12,921 bases of DNA, taken from the NCBI GenBank assembly GCA_002717285.1, contig PBDF01000001.1, forward strand, positions 3,841 to 16,761, in the 5' to 3' direction. Shown here piece after piece: positions 1-6,525 of this stretch (its first letter is position 1; every line of letters starts with the position of its first letter). This DNA comes from Magnetovibrio sp. Lineage in GTDB: Bacteria; Pseudomonadota; Alphaproteobacteria; Rhodospirillales_A; JABHCV01. Position numbers and translations under genes: made by a program. The notes beneath the pieces were generated by a model. It ran no database searches. It was not told where the DNA came from and saw only the letters and a program-made list of their open reading frames with translations.

Positions 1-613
1 GAGGAACCTCTTCAGGGCTTATTCTCCTCGGAGTGAAACTATTATCAGGTTCGATTTCCGTATCTGGATTAGCAGCCCTGCTCAGTATGGCTTCAAATGG
101 GTTAACCGATATGTCTCCATCCTCTGAGACTTCGACTAATCCTGAATCATTCCCCTTGCCCCCTCGATTAACCGGCTCTAATGGCGAGGCATTTTTTAAA
201 CTTAAAATGGCCACTCTTTGAGATTCACAAGCTACCCCTTGTTCAAGGAACTCGATGCAGGCCGCATTAGCGGGGTACTCTATTGAAACCTGTCCCGAAC
301 TTATCTCGAGCACACGGTAATTTGGATATCCGGGAACAATTTCGGTTGACTCTTCGGTGAGGCTAAGCGATATGATTTCTCCAAGGCTATCCTCGACAAC
401 AACCACCCTGTTACTGCCGATTCTACTGGTACCAACTAGGGTAAATTCAGGGCCAGTAATCAGATTGCCATCACTATCCCTACGAGTTTCTGCCGCAATA
501 GGATTTTCAATCTCCCTTTGCATATTTTCTGTCTCCTCAAAAAGTTGCAGAGGTTGTGCAAAAAGATTTGAACCCATCAAAAAAGATATTAGAAAGATTC
601 TAAGTAAGCCCAT
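1..613 (-). CDS. Secreted/periplasmic protein, 3' end beyond window (possibly GspC/PilP-like)
   Basis: The minus strand is open without a stop from an ATG at 611-613 to the window edge: 204 codons, with the C-terminus missing. The start is supported by a GAAGGA ribosome binding site about 9 nt upstream. The N-terminus (MGLLRIFLISFLMGSNLFAQ) is a good Sec signal peptide: Arg at position 5, a hydrophobic core, and a likely signal peptidase I cut after Ala19. The mature part has a beta-rich stretch (about residues 53-105, starting FTLVGTSRIGSNRVVVVED) and then a hydrophilic, acidic and probably disordered region rich in Asn, Pro, Glu and Asp. The LVGT...VVVED pattern followed by a second short strand recalls the homology region of type II secretion GspC or type IV pilus PilP proteins. 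This is a weak similarity made by eye and not an assignment. The two Cys near residues 114 and 122 could form a disulfide in the periplasm. It is transcribed away from the 945-1754 methyltransferase, so it need not belong to the surface-layer operon. Confidence 0.72.
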   Translation of the reverse strand, partial: MGLLRIFLISFLMGSNLFAQPLQLFEETENMQREIENPIAAETRRDSDGNLITGPEFTLVGTSRIGSNRVVVVEDSLGEIISLSLTEESTEIVPGYPNYRVLEISSGQVSIEYPANAACIEFLEQGVACESQRVAILSLKNASPLEPVNRGGKGNDSGLVEVSEDGDISVNPFEAILSRAANPDTEIEPDNSFTPRRISPEEVP

Positions 614-944
614 GTCTGTGATCCTTCAAATTCAATAATGCAGCCCAGTAATAGAAGTTCTCGGAAAACCTAAAATGAATATTGGTGCAATTAAGACGTG
701 TAATCTCCCAATAAAGTTCTGCCTTAAGAGGAATCATCAAATCAAGAATTAAAGTCGCCTAGATACTAGCACACAACAGACGACAAATTTAGATCAATAA
801 GCTAGAACGGCCTTTCACTGTGGAGTTTTTTTTCTTGGAAAGATGTAGTATTAATCAAGCGGTAACAGTTTTTAGCTTTAATCGGAAATTCTTGCTCTGG
901 AAGTCACCCGCCTAATGAGTTTAGTAAATTAAAAGAGGTATGAA
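614..944. other. AT-rich intergenic region between divergent genes
   Basis: This 331-bp gap lies between the start of the left-edge secreted protein (minus strand) and the start of the FkbM-like methyltransferase (plus strand). It must therefore hold the promoters of both genes. It is clearly more AT-rich than the flanking genes and has a run of eight T at 826-833. I found no convincing -35/-10 pair, tRNA, riboswitch or terminator hairpin. A plus-strand ribosome binding site (GAGG at 935-938, 6 nt before the ATG at 945) and a minus-strand one (GAAGGA upstream of 613) lie at its two ends. Confidence 0.6.
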
Positions 945-1754
945 ATGAACTTTCATGACAAGGTTCGAAGTGATCTAGTCACGAGCCTAAAAATAGAGAG
1001 CAGTGATAAAATTGAACAACTTAATAATTCAATGCGCTTGCTTGCGAAATGGCGCAGCGTTCTGATCCAAAATACGGTTCTTCAAAATGAAGGAAGTACT
1101 GTATTAGGTGGACCATTCAAGGGGATGCAATTCCTGGAACATTCAAGTGAAGGTTGCCACATCGCAAAGCTGCTGGGATGCTACGAACAACCCTTGTTCG
1201 AGCATCTTGAAACTGCGATCTCATCAAGTTTCGCTACAGTGTTGAATATCGGCTGCGCCGAAGGATACTACGCAGTTGGTATGGCCAGGCGTATGCCTAA
1301 TTCGAAAATATTTGCATTCGATACCAACGTGTTAGCGCAGCAAGCTTGTCAAAAACTAGCCGTTACAAATAACGTTTCGGACCAAATTAGAGTCGGTGGA
1401 GTGTTTGAACCAGAACAATTTAGTAATTTCCCAGACGAGCAAACTTTGATCCTTTGCGACATAGAGGGCGCGGAACAGGAACTACTAGTGCCAAACCAAG
1501 CCGACGGACTGAAACGAAAATTCATAATCGTCGAGTCTCACGAATGCCTAAAACCAGGGATAACTGAAACTCTAATCTCAAGGTTTAACGAAACCCACAA
1601 CGTCACTCTGGTTAATGACCATGGTAGTCGAGAAATTCCTCATGTCCCCCGATGGTTCACTAACCTTTCTCATCTTGATCAGCTACTGGCGACTTGGGAA
1701 TGGCGTTCAGGACCGACACCATGGCTGATTATGGAGCCAAAACCTTACTATTGA
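945..1754 (+). CDS. FkbM-like SAM-dependent methyltransferase
   Basis: This 269-residue protein has a class I methyltransferase core from about residue 97. Motif I is VLNIGCAEGYYA (residues 99-110, a variant of the SAM-binding GxGxG loop). The acidic residue that normally binds the SAM ribose is D126 in FAFDTN. The LCDIEGAE motif at 170-177 corresponds to the D-x-E-G-A-E signature of the FkbM family, and VES at 196-198 forms the next strand. The first ~95 residues are mostly helical and have no domain I recognise. The substrate is unknown; FkbM-type enzymes typically O-methylate sugars or small molecules, and the neighbouring glycosyltransferases make a surface glycan a reasonable guess. The ATG is preceded by GAGG at a 6-nt spacing. 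It is the only complete plus-strand gene in the window and therefore has its own promoter in 614-944. Its TGA overlaps the end of the opposing methyltransferase gene by 7 bp. Confidence 0.88.
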   Translation: MNFHDKVRSDLVTSLKIESSDKIEQLNNSMRLLAKWRSVLIQNTVLQNEGSTVLGGPFKGMQFLEHSSEGCHIAKLLGCYEQPLFEHLETAISSSFATVLNIGCAEGYYAVGMARRMPNSKIFAFDTNVLAQQACQKLAVTNNVSDQIRVGGVFEPEQFSNFPDEQTLILCDIEGAEQELLVPNQADGLKRKFIIVESHECLKPGITETLISRFNETHNVTLVNDHGSREIPHVPRWFTNLSHLDQLLATWEWRSGPTPWLIMEPKPYY

Positions 1755-2350
1755 GGAAAGTGCTGTAACGCTACTTTTCTCAGTTGAGCTTCGTCAATTT
1801 GCGACTTAAATCCAATCACAAATAAGTCAAAGAATGGTTTCTCACGACGCTTACCCGCGACAGATCTAAAACCGTGGGCCCGCAATACTGAGATTAGGGC
1901 ATTTAGCGTAAACCCACACTTGTGAGCCATATAATAATTGCCACGCTGCAAAGCTGGACGGTGTCCGTATAGGATATCTAGCGGCGTTATCGGTCCAGCC
2001 GGACTTGTATAAGCAGGTTCAAGCAACTGATCTTTCGCCACCAACTCACATACTGATTGTAAATCTGGGCAAGTAATTACGACAAAACCCTCTGGCTTTA
2101 ATACCCTCGAAAATTCTTTAAGCGCGATTGCAACCTCATGTGGGTACACATGCTCTATGTTATGACTAGAATAAACGGCATCAAAAGTGCCAGATGAAAC
2201 ATTATTCATATCCAAAATTGTTCCAGTGATATCTGGATTGACAGCCCCATCAATATCAAAACGAACCTCATCCCAATTCGGGGAATTGAACCCCTTTGTT
2301 GTTTGATTCTTTCTTTTTTGACCACAACCAACATGAAGAAATTTCGGCAT
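1748..2350 (-). CDS. Class I SAM-dependent methyltransferase (Methyltransf_11 type)
   Basis: This 200-residue protein is a compact Rossmann-fold methyltransferase that begins directly with motif I. HVGCG at residues 6-10 is the SAM loop, FDID at 31-34 supplies the acidic ribose-binding position, DAVYSSHNIEHV at 57-68 is the motif II/His region, and LKPEGFVVITCPDL at 84-97 is the post-II strand. This arrangement is typical of small methyltransferases in polysaccharide clusters that act on sugars. The substrate is not deducible. It is the last gene of the minus-strand operon and starts 28 bp after the SapC stop, with AGGA 7 nt before its ATG. There is no room for a terminator before the convergent plus-strand methyltransferase, whose stop codon lies inside this gene. 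The two methyltransferases are not obvious duplicates: their lengths and motif spacing differ, and only the other has the FkbM signature. Confidence 0.88.
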   Translation of the reverse strand: MPKFLHVGCGQKRKNQTTKGFNSPNWDEVRFDIDGAVNPDITGTILDMNNVSSGTFDAVYSSHNIEHVYPHEVAIALKEFSRVLKPEGFVVITCPDLQSVCELVAKDQLLEPAYTSPAGPITPLDILYGHRPALQRGNYYMAHKCGFTLNALISVLRAHGFRSVAGKRREKPFFDLFVIGFKSQIDEAQLRKVALQHFPQ

Positions 2351-2378
2351 AATGTAATCCTAAGTCTTCAAGTCGTCT

Positions 2379-3176
2379 CTATAGCTTATCAAAATCGAGA
2401 GTCTTTGCGCTGTCTGGAAGACCAAAATCAAGAGCCTGACTATCATCATCAAGGCTAACCTCAAGATCTGCCGTTGGTGAGGACGCTGATGTAAGGTTTT
2501 GAAGTGCAACTAGCTTGCCCAAATTGTTCATAGATAAGAACTGACCATAAGCCAAAGAGAGCACACCTAGCTCTCGTAATTCATTGAACTCTGGATTGCT
2601 TAGATCATCCAGTCCAGACATATCGACTCGGTAAATGTCTCCAATAGTCGCCTCATGACCATCTGTAGAGGCAATTTTAGGAGTCCAAGGGACAATTAAC
2701 TTAAATTTTTGGAGCGCATCCAATGCTATTTGAAGCCTACTAGCAGACTCAAATATCGCCGTCATATCGGAGACTATTCCCGCAAGAAGAGTAGTTGGCT
2801 CAGACTTCTCAAAAAGTGCCTCACCGCTATCCTCCTGAAGTCGCGGACTAGTGTCTTCGATAAAAATACTCTTCTCCTCCGGGCCCGTCGCAATCGCAAA
2901 AAACGGGTAGTGCCTAACATACGTTGGCACATAGCGCCCCACCCATTTACCCTCACTGGTAATCAGCGCTGAGCCATGTTTTGGGCTAATAGAGCTCAAT
3001 AATCGAAGCGAAGGGGTATTGTCTTGAAGAGTAATGCATAGCGGATAGTCGCACGCCACGCTGTTAATTTCATGCTCGTACAGTGGAATGAGCAACAGAT
3101 CTAAAAACTCATTCATATCAACAGGCCCAAGCTTTAATGAAGCATGTTTTGTTTTTGATAACGGTACTAACGCCAT
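2379..3176 (-). CDS. SapC family S-layer-associated protein
   Basis: This 265-residue protein matches the SapC family (PF07277, about 250 residues), named from the Campylobacter fetus surface-array locus. Recognisable signatures in order are the GKWVGRYVPTYVRHYPF block (76-92), the FIEDTSPRLQEDSGEALF block (105-122), the LIVPW strand (160-164), and the C-terminal FNELRELGVLSLAYGQFLSM helix (197-216). There is no signal peptide or membrane segment, so it is probably cytoplasmic, and its biochemical role is not established in the family. Residues from about 233 form an acidic Ser/Asp-rich tail (DDDSQALDFG and onward), which looks disordered. The ATG has GAGGGA about 5-7 nt upstream. It sits 66 bp after the second glycosyltransferase and 28 bp before the methyltransferase, in the operon downstream of the giant S-layer-like gene. 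That context fits the family's historical link with S-layers. Confidence 0.9.
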   Translation of the reverse strand: MALVPLSKTKHASLKLGPVDMNEFLDLLLIPLYEHEINSVACDYPLCITLQDNTPSLRLLSSISPKHGSALITSEGKWVGRYVPTYVRHYPFFAIATGPEEKSIFIEDTSPRLQEDSGEALFEKSEPTTLLAGIVSDMTAIFESASRLQIALDALQKFKLIVPWTPKIASTDGHEATIGDIYRVDMSGLDDLSNPEFNELRELGVLSLAYGQFLSMNNLGKLVALQNLTSASSPTADLEVSLDDDSQALDFGLPDSAKTLDFDKL

Positions 3177-3242
3177 GAATATCCCTCAGAGCTAGGGCAG
3201 AATCTTGCCCATTAGCGACAATTCAATGAACTTTTTATCTGG

Positions 3243-4481
3243 CTAATTTAACATTCCTTCTACCCATTCTACGTGTCTGGGTAGACAAACCCTAGTCAAA
3301 TCATAATTTTGTATAGCGAGGCCTCTGGCCTCTCTGCCCAACACAGTCCTTTTTTGGGGATCATTTAAAAGCTCACCCACCTGTTGAGCTAAGCCTTCAA
3401 TGTCAAAGAAGTCTACTAATTTCCCAGTGGAGTCATCTGTAATAACCTCAGTGACTGGCCCAGTGCGGCTTGCAACAACTGCGCAGCCTACGCTCATCGC
3501 CTCTAAGAGACTCCAACTCAATACAAATGGGTAGGTAAGGTAGACGTGCACCGAGGACACTTGAAGCAAATTCAAAAAATAGTGGTATGGCAGATGACCG
3601 ACAAAGTGCAATCGACCCCATTCCGAATCCTTAAGCTGGGGTTTGATCTCATTTAGCAGAAACTCCTTCCAGGTCCCACCCCCTGCAGGGCCGGATCCGT
3701 ATCCGACATCGTCCTTACCAGCAATTAGGATTCTTGCCTCCGCGTTCTCCCTGAGAATCTTTGGAACGGCCCTTAAAAATATATGCGCCCCTCTAAGGGG
3801 TTCAAGATTCCTCGCCACGTAAGTAACGATCTGATCACCTCGTGTCAGTTTCAGAGAACCATTTATCGTGACAACTACATCCTTGTTAGGCTTTACTGCG
3901 CTCGTATCAACCCCATCATGAGACACGGTAATCTTACTCCTAAATGATTCCGGAAAAGTTCGCGCCTGCCACTCTGTGGGCGCAAGTCCCGCATCAGCCT
4001 GATTGATGTTGTATAAATAGTTAGTGTTCTTCAACGCTATCCGGCAGGGATTCTCCAGATCAGCATTAGCAAATTCTTGATCAAATCCGATATCAAGACC
4101 TTCGTGGTGGTAAAAGAATTCGCAGTACAACCCAAGCCGTGCTTTAGGCCATACCTCTTTAAGGAACATGCTCTCCCCCCAGCCGGGGTGGGCAACGATG
4201 ATATCTGGAGAGTAGCCAGACTTTTTTAACTCTAACGCAGCGTTAAAACAGGCCTCACCCCTTATTACTTTAGTTTCAAAGTCGAGTATCCAGGGATGGA
4301 TTCCTTCACTTGTCCCTCGCTTTATCGAATAATTAGAGACACTCACTCCGTTCCAGTCCGATTTAGGGAAATCTCTGATGGTCAACGTCCGAACGTTGTG
4401 ACCTTCACGCACAAGCGCAGGCGCAAGAGATTTAAATTGCGCCGGAAAGTTCTGATGAATAAAGAGTACGTTTATTGACAC
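3243..4481 (-). CDS. GT4-family glycosyltransferase with Glyco_trans_4_3 N-terminal domain
   Basis: The protein is about 412 residues if it starts at the GTG at 4479-4481, which gives MSINVLFIHQNFPAQFKSLAP, the usual N-terminus of this family. The reading frame also allows a TTG at 4511 that would add ten unconserved residues; that codon has no ribosome binding site. From the GTG, the N-terminal Glyco_trans_4_3 domain (PF12000 type) includes IIVAHPGWGESMFLKEVWP (about 95-113), YCEFFYHHEG and DIGFDQEF. The C-terminal GT-B half has YVARNLEPLRGAHIFLRA (about 221-238), the donor-site segment YPFVLSWSLLEAMSVG (about 317-332) and TGPVTEVI. The first Glu of the common EX7E motif is replaced by Phe; the second (LLEAM) is kept, as I recall for this subfamily. 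It should transfer a nucleotide-activated sugar in the cytoplasm. Its start overlaps the stop of the upstream glycosyltransferase by 10 bp, so translation of the two is probably coupled. Confidence 0.92.
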   Translation of the reverse strand: MSINVLFIHQNFPAQFKSLAPALVREGHNVRTLTIRDFPKSDWNGVSVSNYSIKRGTSEGIHPWILDFETKVIRGEACFNAALELKKSGYSPDIIVAHPGWGESMFLKEVWPKARLGLYCEFFYHHEGLDIGFDQEFANADLENPCRIALKNTNYLYNINQADAGLAPTEWQARTFPESFRSKITVSHDGVDTSAVKPNKDVVVTINGSLKLTRGDQIVTYVARNLEPLRGAHIFLRAVPKILRENAEARILIAGKDDVGYGSGPAGGGTWKEFLLNEIKPQLKDSEWGRLHFVGHLPYHYFLNLLQVSSVHVYLTYPFVLSWSLLEAMSVGCAVVASRTGPVTEVITDDSTGKLVDFFDIEGLAQQVGELLNDPQKRTVLGREARGLAIQNYDLTRVCLPRHVEWVEGMLN

Positions 4482-6121
4482 CGTGACAGAATTCCCAACT
4501 TTAACATCCAAACCAATGACCGACGTAAATGCTGCGATTCTTCTGCTGGAAAAAGTCGCAAGATCTCATCTACCGTTTTTTCACACCCAACCAATGAGTG
4601 AATGACTTTTTCTGCCTCGTCCATCGAAGGCATTACGTGAGCTGCAAAGTTTACCATTGCTAACGCATTTAGACTCTGTAAATGTTTTAAGCTCTGTCCC
4701 AAACTCCCATGGCGCAGTTTTAACCCAGTATCAAGCCCTAAGCGAGTCGTAGGATAACCGCGAAACGCATAGAATGGATCTAACCAAACGGGTGATCGAT
4801 TAGAACAAGTATTAATCGATTGCTCTTTCCGCATAGAAGCTAGATTAGTCCATAGGGATTCATACTGGGGAATTATCGTTTCCCAGTCATAGACATCCAC
4901 AGCCCGCCTTTGGCCATCTTGCCCCATCTTGATTCTCAATTCTCTTGAAGAAAAGAGGCGATAAAAAGCATCGATAGTCGCGTCAACGTCTACCGAAATT
5001 AGTGAACTCGTGTTGCCGCAGTATCGATCGTAGGAGTCAACTCCAGCAGCATATCTCTGGATCAAGTCCATGCCCATGCCTTCCTCTGGCATTATGGTGG
5101 GAATCCGATAGCCATCCAGTCCATCCCTGATACTATCTCGATAACCGTTCCAATCCGATACAACAACGGGTAAGCCCGCAGCCATTGCCTCTATCGGAAC
5201 GATTCCGAAGGTCTCTTGTACGTTATCTGGCAAAGAGCAGAAAATATCGGCCGCAGCCCAACCCTGATTTCTTTGCTCTTTCACACGACCATCCAGCCTC
5301 AGCACCCGTGCACTAGGGCACCCAAACTTGGCTCCGTCCCTAAAGGCCGCAGCAATATGCTCGTTGCCGTGCCAACCGGACTCGATTAGGACAATTTTTT
5401 GCCCTGCCGCCAAGCCGGCCTCCTCGATGGCCTGATACATAACGAGTGGATGTGCCTTAGCGTGGAACGAGAGCCGGCCTGTATATAGGACAACAATTTC
5501 ACTGTCTTCGATACCTAGCTTATGGCGAGAAGAAATTCTATCTTCCTCTGAAAAGACAAAGTCTTTAGTGTGGATGCCTAAGGGGATAACTGGCAGCTCC
5601 GGCATAACATTGCGGCTGCTGCCCAGCCTGTTCTTTAAGAATTTAGACTGTTCGGTCAGCATGCTTTCAACATGGCCCTTCACTGCGTTGCTGGTACAAA
5701 TCAGTGCGTCCCATCTCTCCACTGGTGAAGTGAGCAGATTGATAACAGACCGCATTGCCACCGCGCTTGATGTTGTATGGGTGATCCCGGTAATGCTCCA
5801 AGCTGACTGAGCACCGAAAACTTGCCGCCTGTAACTGTGTCCATCTATCTCGGGCCCTGGCACAAACATGACACCAGGCTCGGTAAGACGCTGGATGGAT
5901 TCCGGGCTCAGGAAATGAAGGCTTTTGTGCGCGCAATCATTGCCATACAACTCCTGGAACGACTTTGCGTGTTGCTCAGTTTCTACAAAAACGTAGAGAT
6001 CTTCTGTCTTGGACCACTGGATATAGCCCCTAAGGAAAGACTCGCCCGCTGCGTGCCTTCCCATGAGCCGGGGTCCAGAGGTAGTGAACCCCTCCGGATG
6101 AAAATAAATACAACAATTCAA
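4472..6121 (-). CDS. GT4-type glycosyltransferase with a C-terminal winged-helix-like extension
   Basis: This 549-residue protein has a GT-B core over residues 1 to about 430. The N-terminal acceptor side carries TSGPRLMGRHAAGESFLRG (14-32). ALICTSNAVKGHV (139-151), PVIPLGIHTKDF (178-188) and VLYTGRLSFHAKAHPL (211-226) mark the interdomain and donor lobe. QETFGIVPIEAMAAGLP (302-318) contains a complete EX7E motif, E303 and E311, as in retaining GT4 enzymes. Residues 435-549 lie beyond the catalytic fold. The last ~50 (AEKVIHSLV...TVDEILRLF...LRRSLVWMLKLGIL) have the helix-helix-wing spacing of small winged-helix domains (PqqD-like or methyltransferase-regulatory style). The ORF opens at TTG right after an in-frame TGA, so no upstream start exists; the nearest ribosome binding site (AGGAG) is 14 nt away, which is long. 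Conserved N-terminal residues begin immediately, which favours this TTG. It lies 64 bp after the DUF6447-like gene and overlaps the next gene. The sugar and acceptor are unknown. Confidence 0.9.
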   Translation of the reverse strand: MNCCIYFHPEGFTTSGPRLMGRHAAGESFLRGYIQWSKTEDLYVFVETEQHAKSFQELYGNDCAHKSLHFLSPESIQRLTEPGVMFVPGPEIDGHSYRRQVFGAQSAWSITGITHTTSSAVAMRSVINLLTSPVERWDALICTSNAVKGHVESMLTEQSKFLKNRLGSSRNVMPELPVIPLGIHTKDFVFSEEDRISSRHKLGIEDSEIVVLYTGRLSFHAKAHPLVMYQAIEEAGLAAGQKIVLIESGWHGNEHIAAAFRDGAKFGCPSARVLRLDGRVKEQRNQGWAAADIFCSLPDNVQETFGIVPIEAMAAGLPVVVSDWNGYRDSIRDGLDGYRIPTIMPEEGMGMDLIQRYAAGVDSYDRYCGNTSSLISVDVDATIDAFYRLFSSRELRIKMGQDGQRRAVDVYDWETIIPQYESLWTNLASMRKEQSINTCSNRSPVWLDPFYAFRGYPTTRLGLDTGLKLRHGSLGQSLKHLQSLNALAMVNFAAHVMPSMDEAEKVIHSLVGCEKTVDEILRLFPAEESQHLRRSLVWMLKLGILSRCQ

Positions 6122-6185
6122 ATCAGTACGCCGGACTCCTGTGAAGTGAGCGGAATTGCGTTAGCGCCTTATAAGGGGGCTCCGA

Positions 6186-6410
6186 TCAGTCCTCATCATC
6201 GCCGGTCACCACTTCAGCTTCAGTGTCTACACCCAAAATTTCATTGAGTGCCCGGCCATAAGTATTTCTTGCTGTCTGCAGCGCGGCAGATCGGGCATTT
6301 AATCGAGCGAGTTCTTGGTCGACAAAATTTATGCTGGCTACCTGTGCCTTTGCCTCATCAGATAACTCATCGACGTCATAGTCTTTACCGTCAATTTGAA
6401 TATTAGGCAT
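6186..6410 (-). CDS. Small acidic DUF6447-like protein
   Basis: This 74-residue protein has a beta-hairpin-like start (MPNIQIDGKDYDVDELSDEA, with the common pattern I-x-I-D-G-K-x-Y-D-x-D-x-L-S-D-x-A-K). A long amphipathic helix follows (about 19-60; NFVDQELARLNARSAALQTA), then a strongly acidic tail ending DDED. The pattern fits the small DUF6447 family as I recall it; that assignment comes from memory and its function is unknown. It has no signal peptide, membrane segment or Cys, so it is probably cytoplasmic. The start is firm: AAGGAG lies 7 nt before the ATG. The gene sits between the terminator of the S-layer-like gene and the first glycosyltransferase. It is therefore the first gene of the accessory operon, reached by read-through or by a promoter near the terminator. 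It could be a chaperone, export helper or adaptor for the large acidic protein or for the glycosyltransferase; this is inference from position, size and charge. Confidence 0.82.
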   Translation of the reverse strand: MPNIQIDGKDYDVDELSDEAKAQVASINFVDQELARLNARSAALQTARNTYGRALNEILGVDTEAEVVTGDDED

Positions 6411-6417
6411 GCTACTT

Positions 6418-6423
6418 CTCCTT
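6418..6423 (-). promoter_or_regulatory. Strong ribosome binding site of the DUF6447-like gene
   Basis: AAGGAG on the minus strand, 7 nt before the ATG at 6408-6410, fixes the start of the 74-residue protein. Its strength suggests this small protein is made at a high level compared with the glycosyltransferases, which use TTG and GTG starts and have poorer sites. Confidence 0.7.
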
Positions 6424-6447
6424 TGAATCTGGATTAATCTTTTATAT

Positions 6448-6479
6448 AAAAAAGCCCCACCTTTCGGCAGGGCTTTTTC
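6448..6479 (-). terminator. Rho-independent terminator after the S-layer-like gene
   Basis: AAAAAGCCC at 6449-6457 pairs perfectly with GGGCTTTTT at 6470-6478. Inside it, CC/GG closes a TTTC tetraloop. On the minus strand the stem is followed by a run of T and then an AT-rich stretch, the normal form of an intrinsic terminator. It begins about 47 bp after the TAA of the giant gene. The flanking A and T runs make it bidirectional in principle, but no plus-strand gene ends nearby. It separates the highly expressed structural gene from the accessory operon and could act as a partial attenuator. Confidence 0.88.
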
Positions 6480-6525
6480 TATCTCCTATCACTTACAGAG
6501 AGCTTTACTTCTTTTACCAGCCCTA

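Noticed and set aside
33..638. Two short plus-strand frames (33-221 and 357-638) at the left edge
   Set aside because: They lie opposite a minus-strand frame that is open from 613 to the edge and has a signal peptide and ribosome binding site; the plus-strand products have no recognisable features.
614..944. Promoter hexamers in the divergent intergenic region, such as TTGCTC at 892-897 or TTTAAT at 877-882
   Set aside because: No pair had both acceptable matches and a 16-18 nt spacing, so I did not annotate a promoter.
3195..3210. Small hairpin GGGCA-GAATCT-TGCCC between the second glycosyltransferase and sapC
   Set aside because: The stem is only 5 bp and no T run follows on either strand. 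It is too weak to call a terminator or regulatory element.
6167..6176. Perfect 10-bp palindrome CCTTATAAGG between the DUF6447-like gene and the first glycosyltransferase
   Set aside because: It is short and single-copy, with no second half-site or promoter context; it is expected by chance at this scale.
5667..6247. Frames of 141 and 89 residues overlapping the first glycosyltransferase
   Set aside because: The glycosyltransferase frame carries all the conserved motifs; these are out-of-frame shadows.
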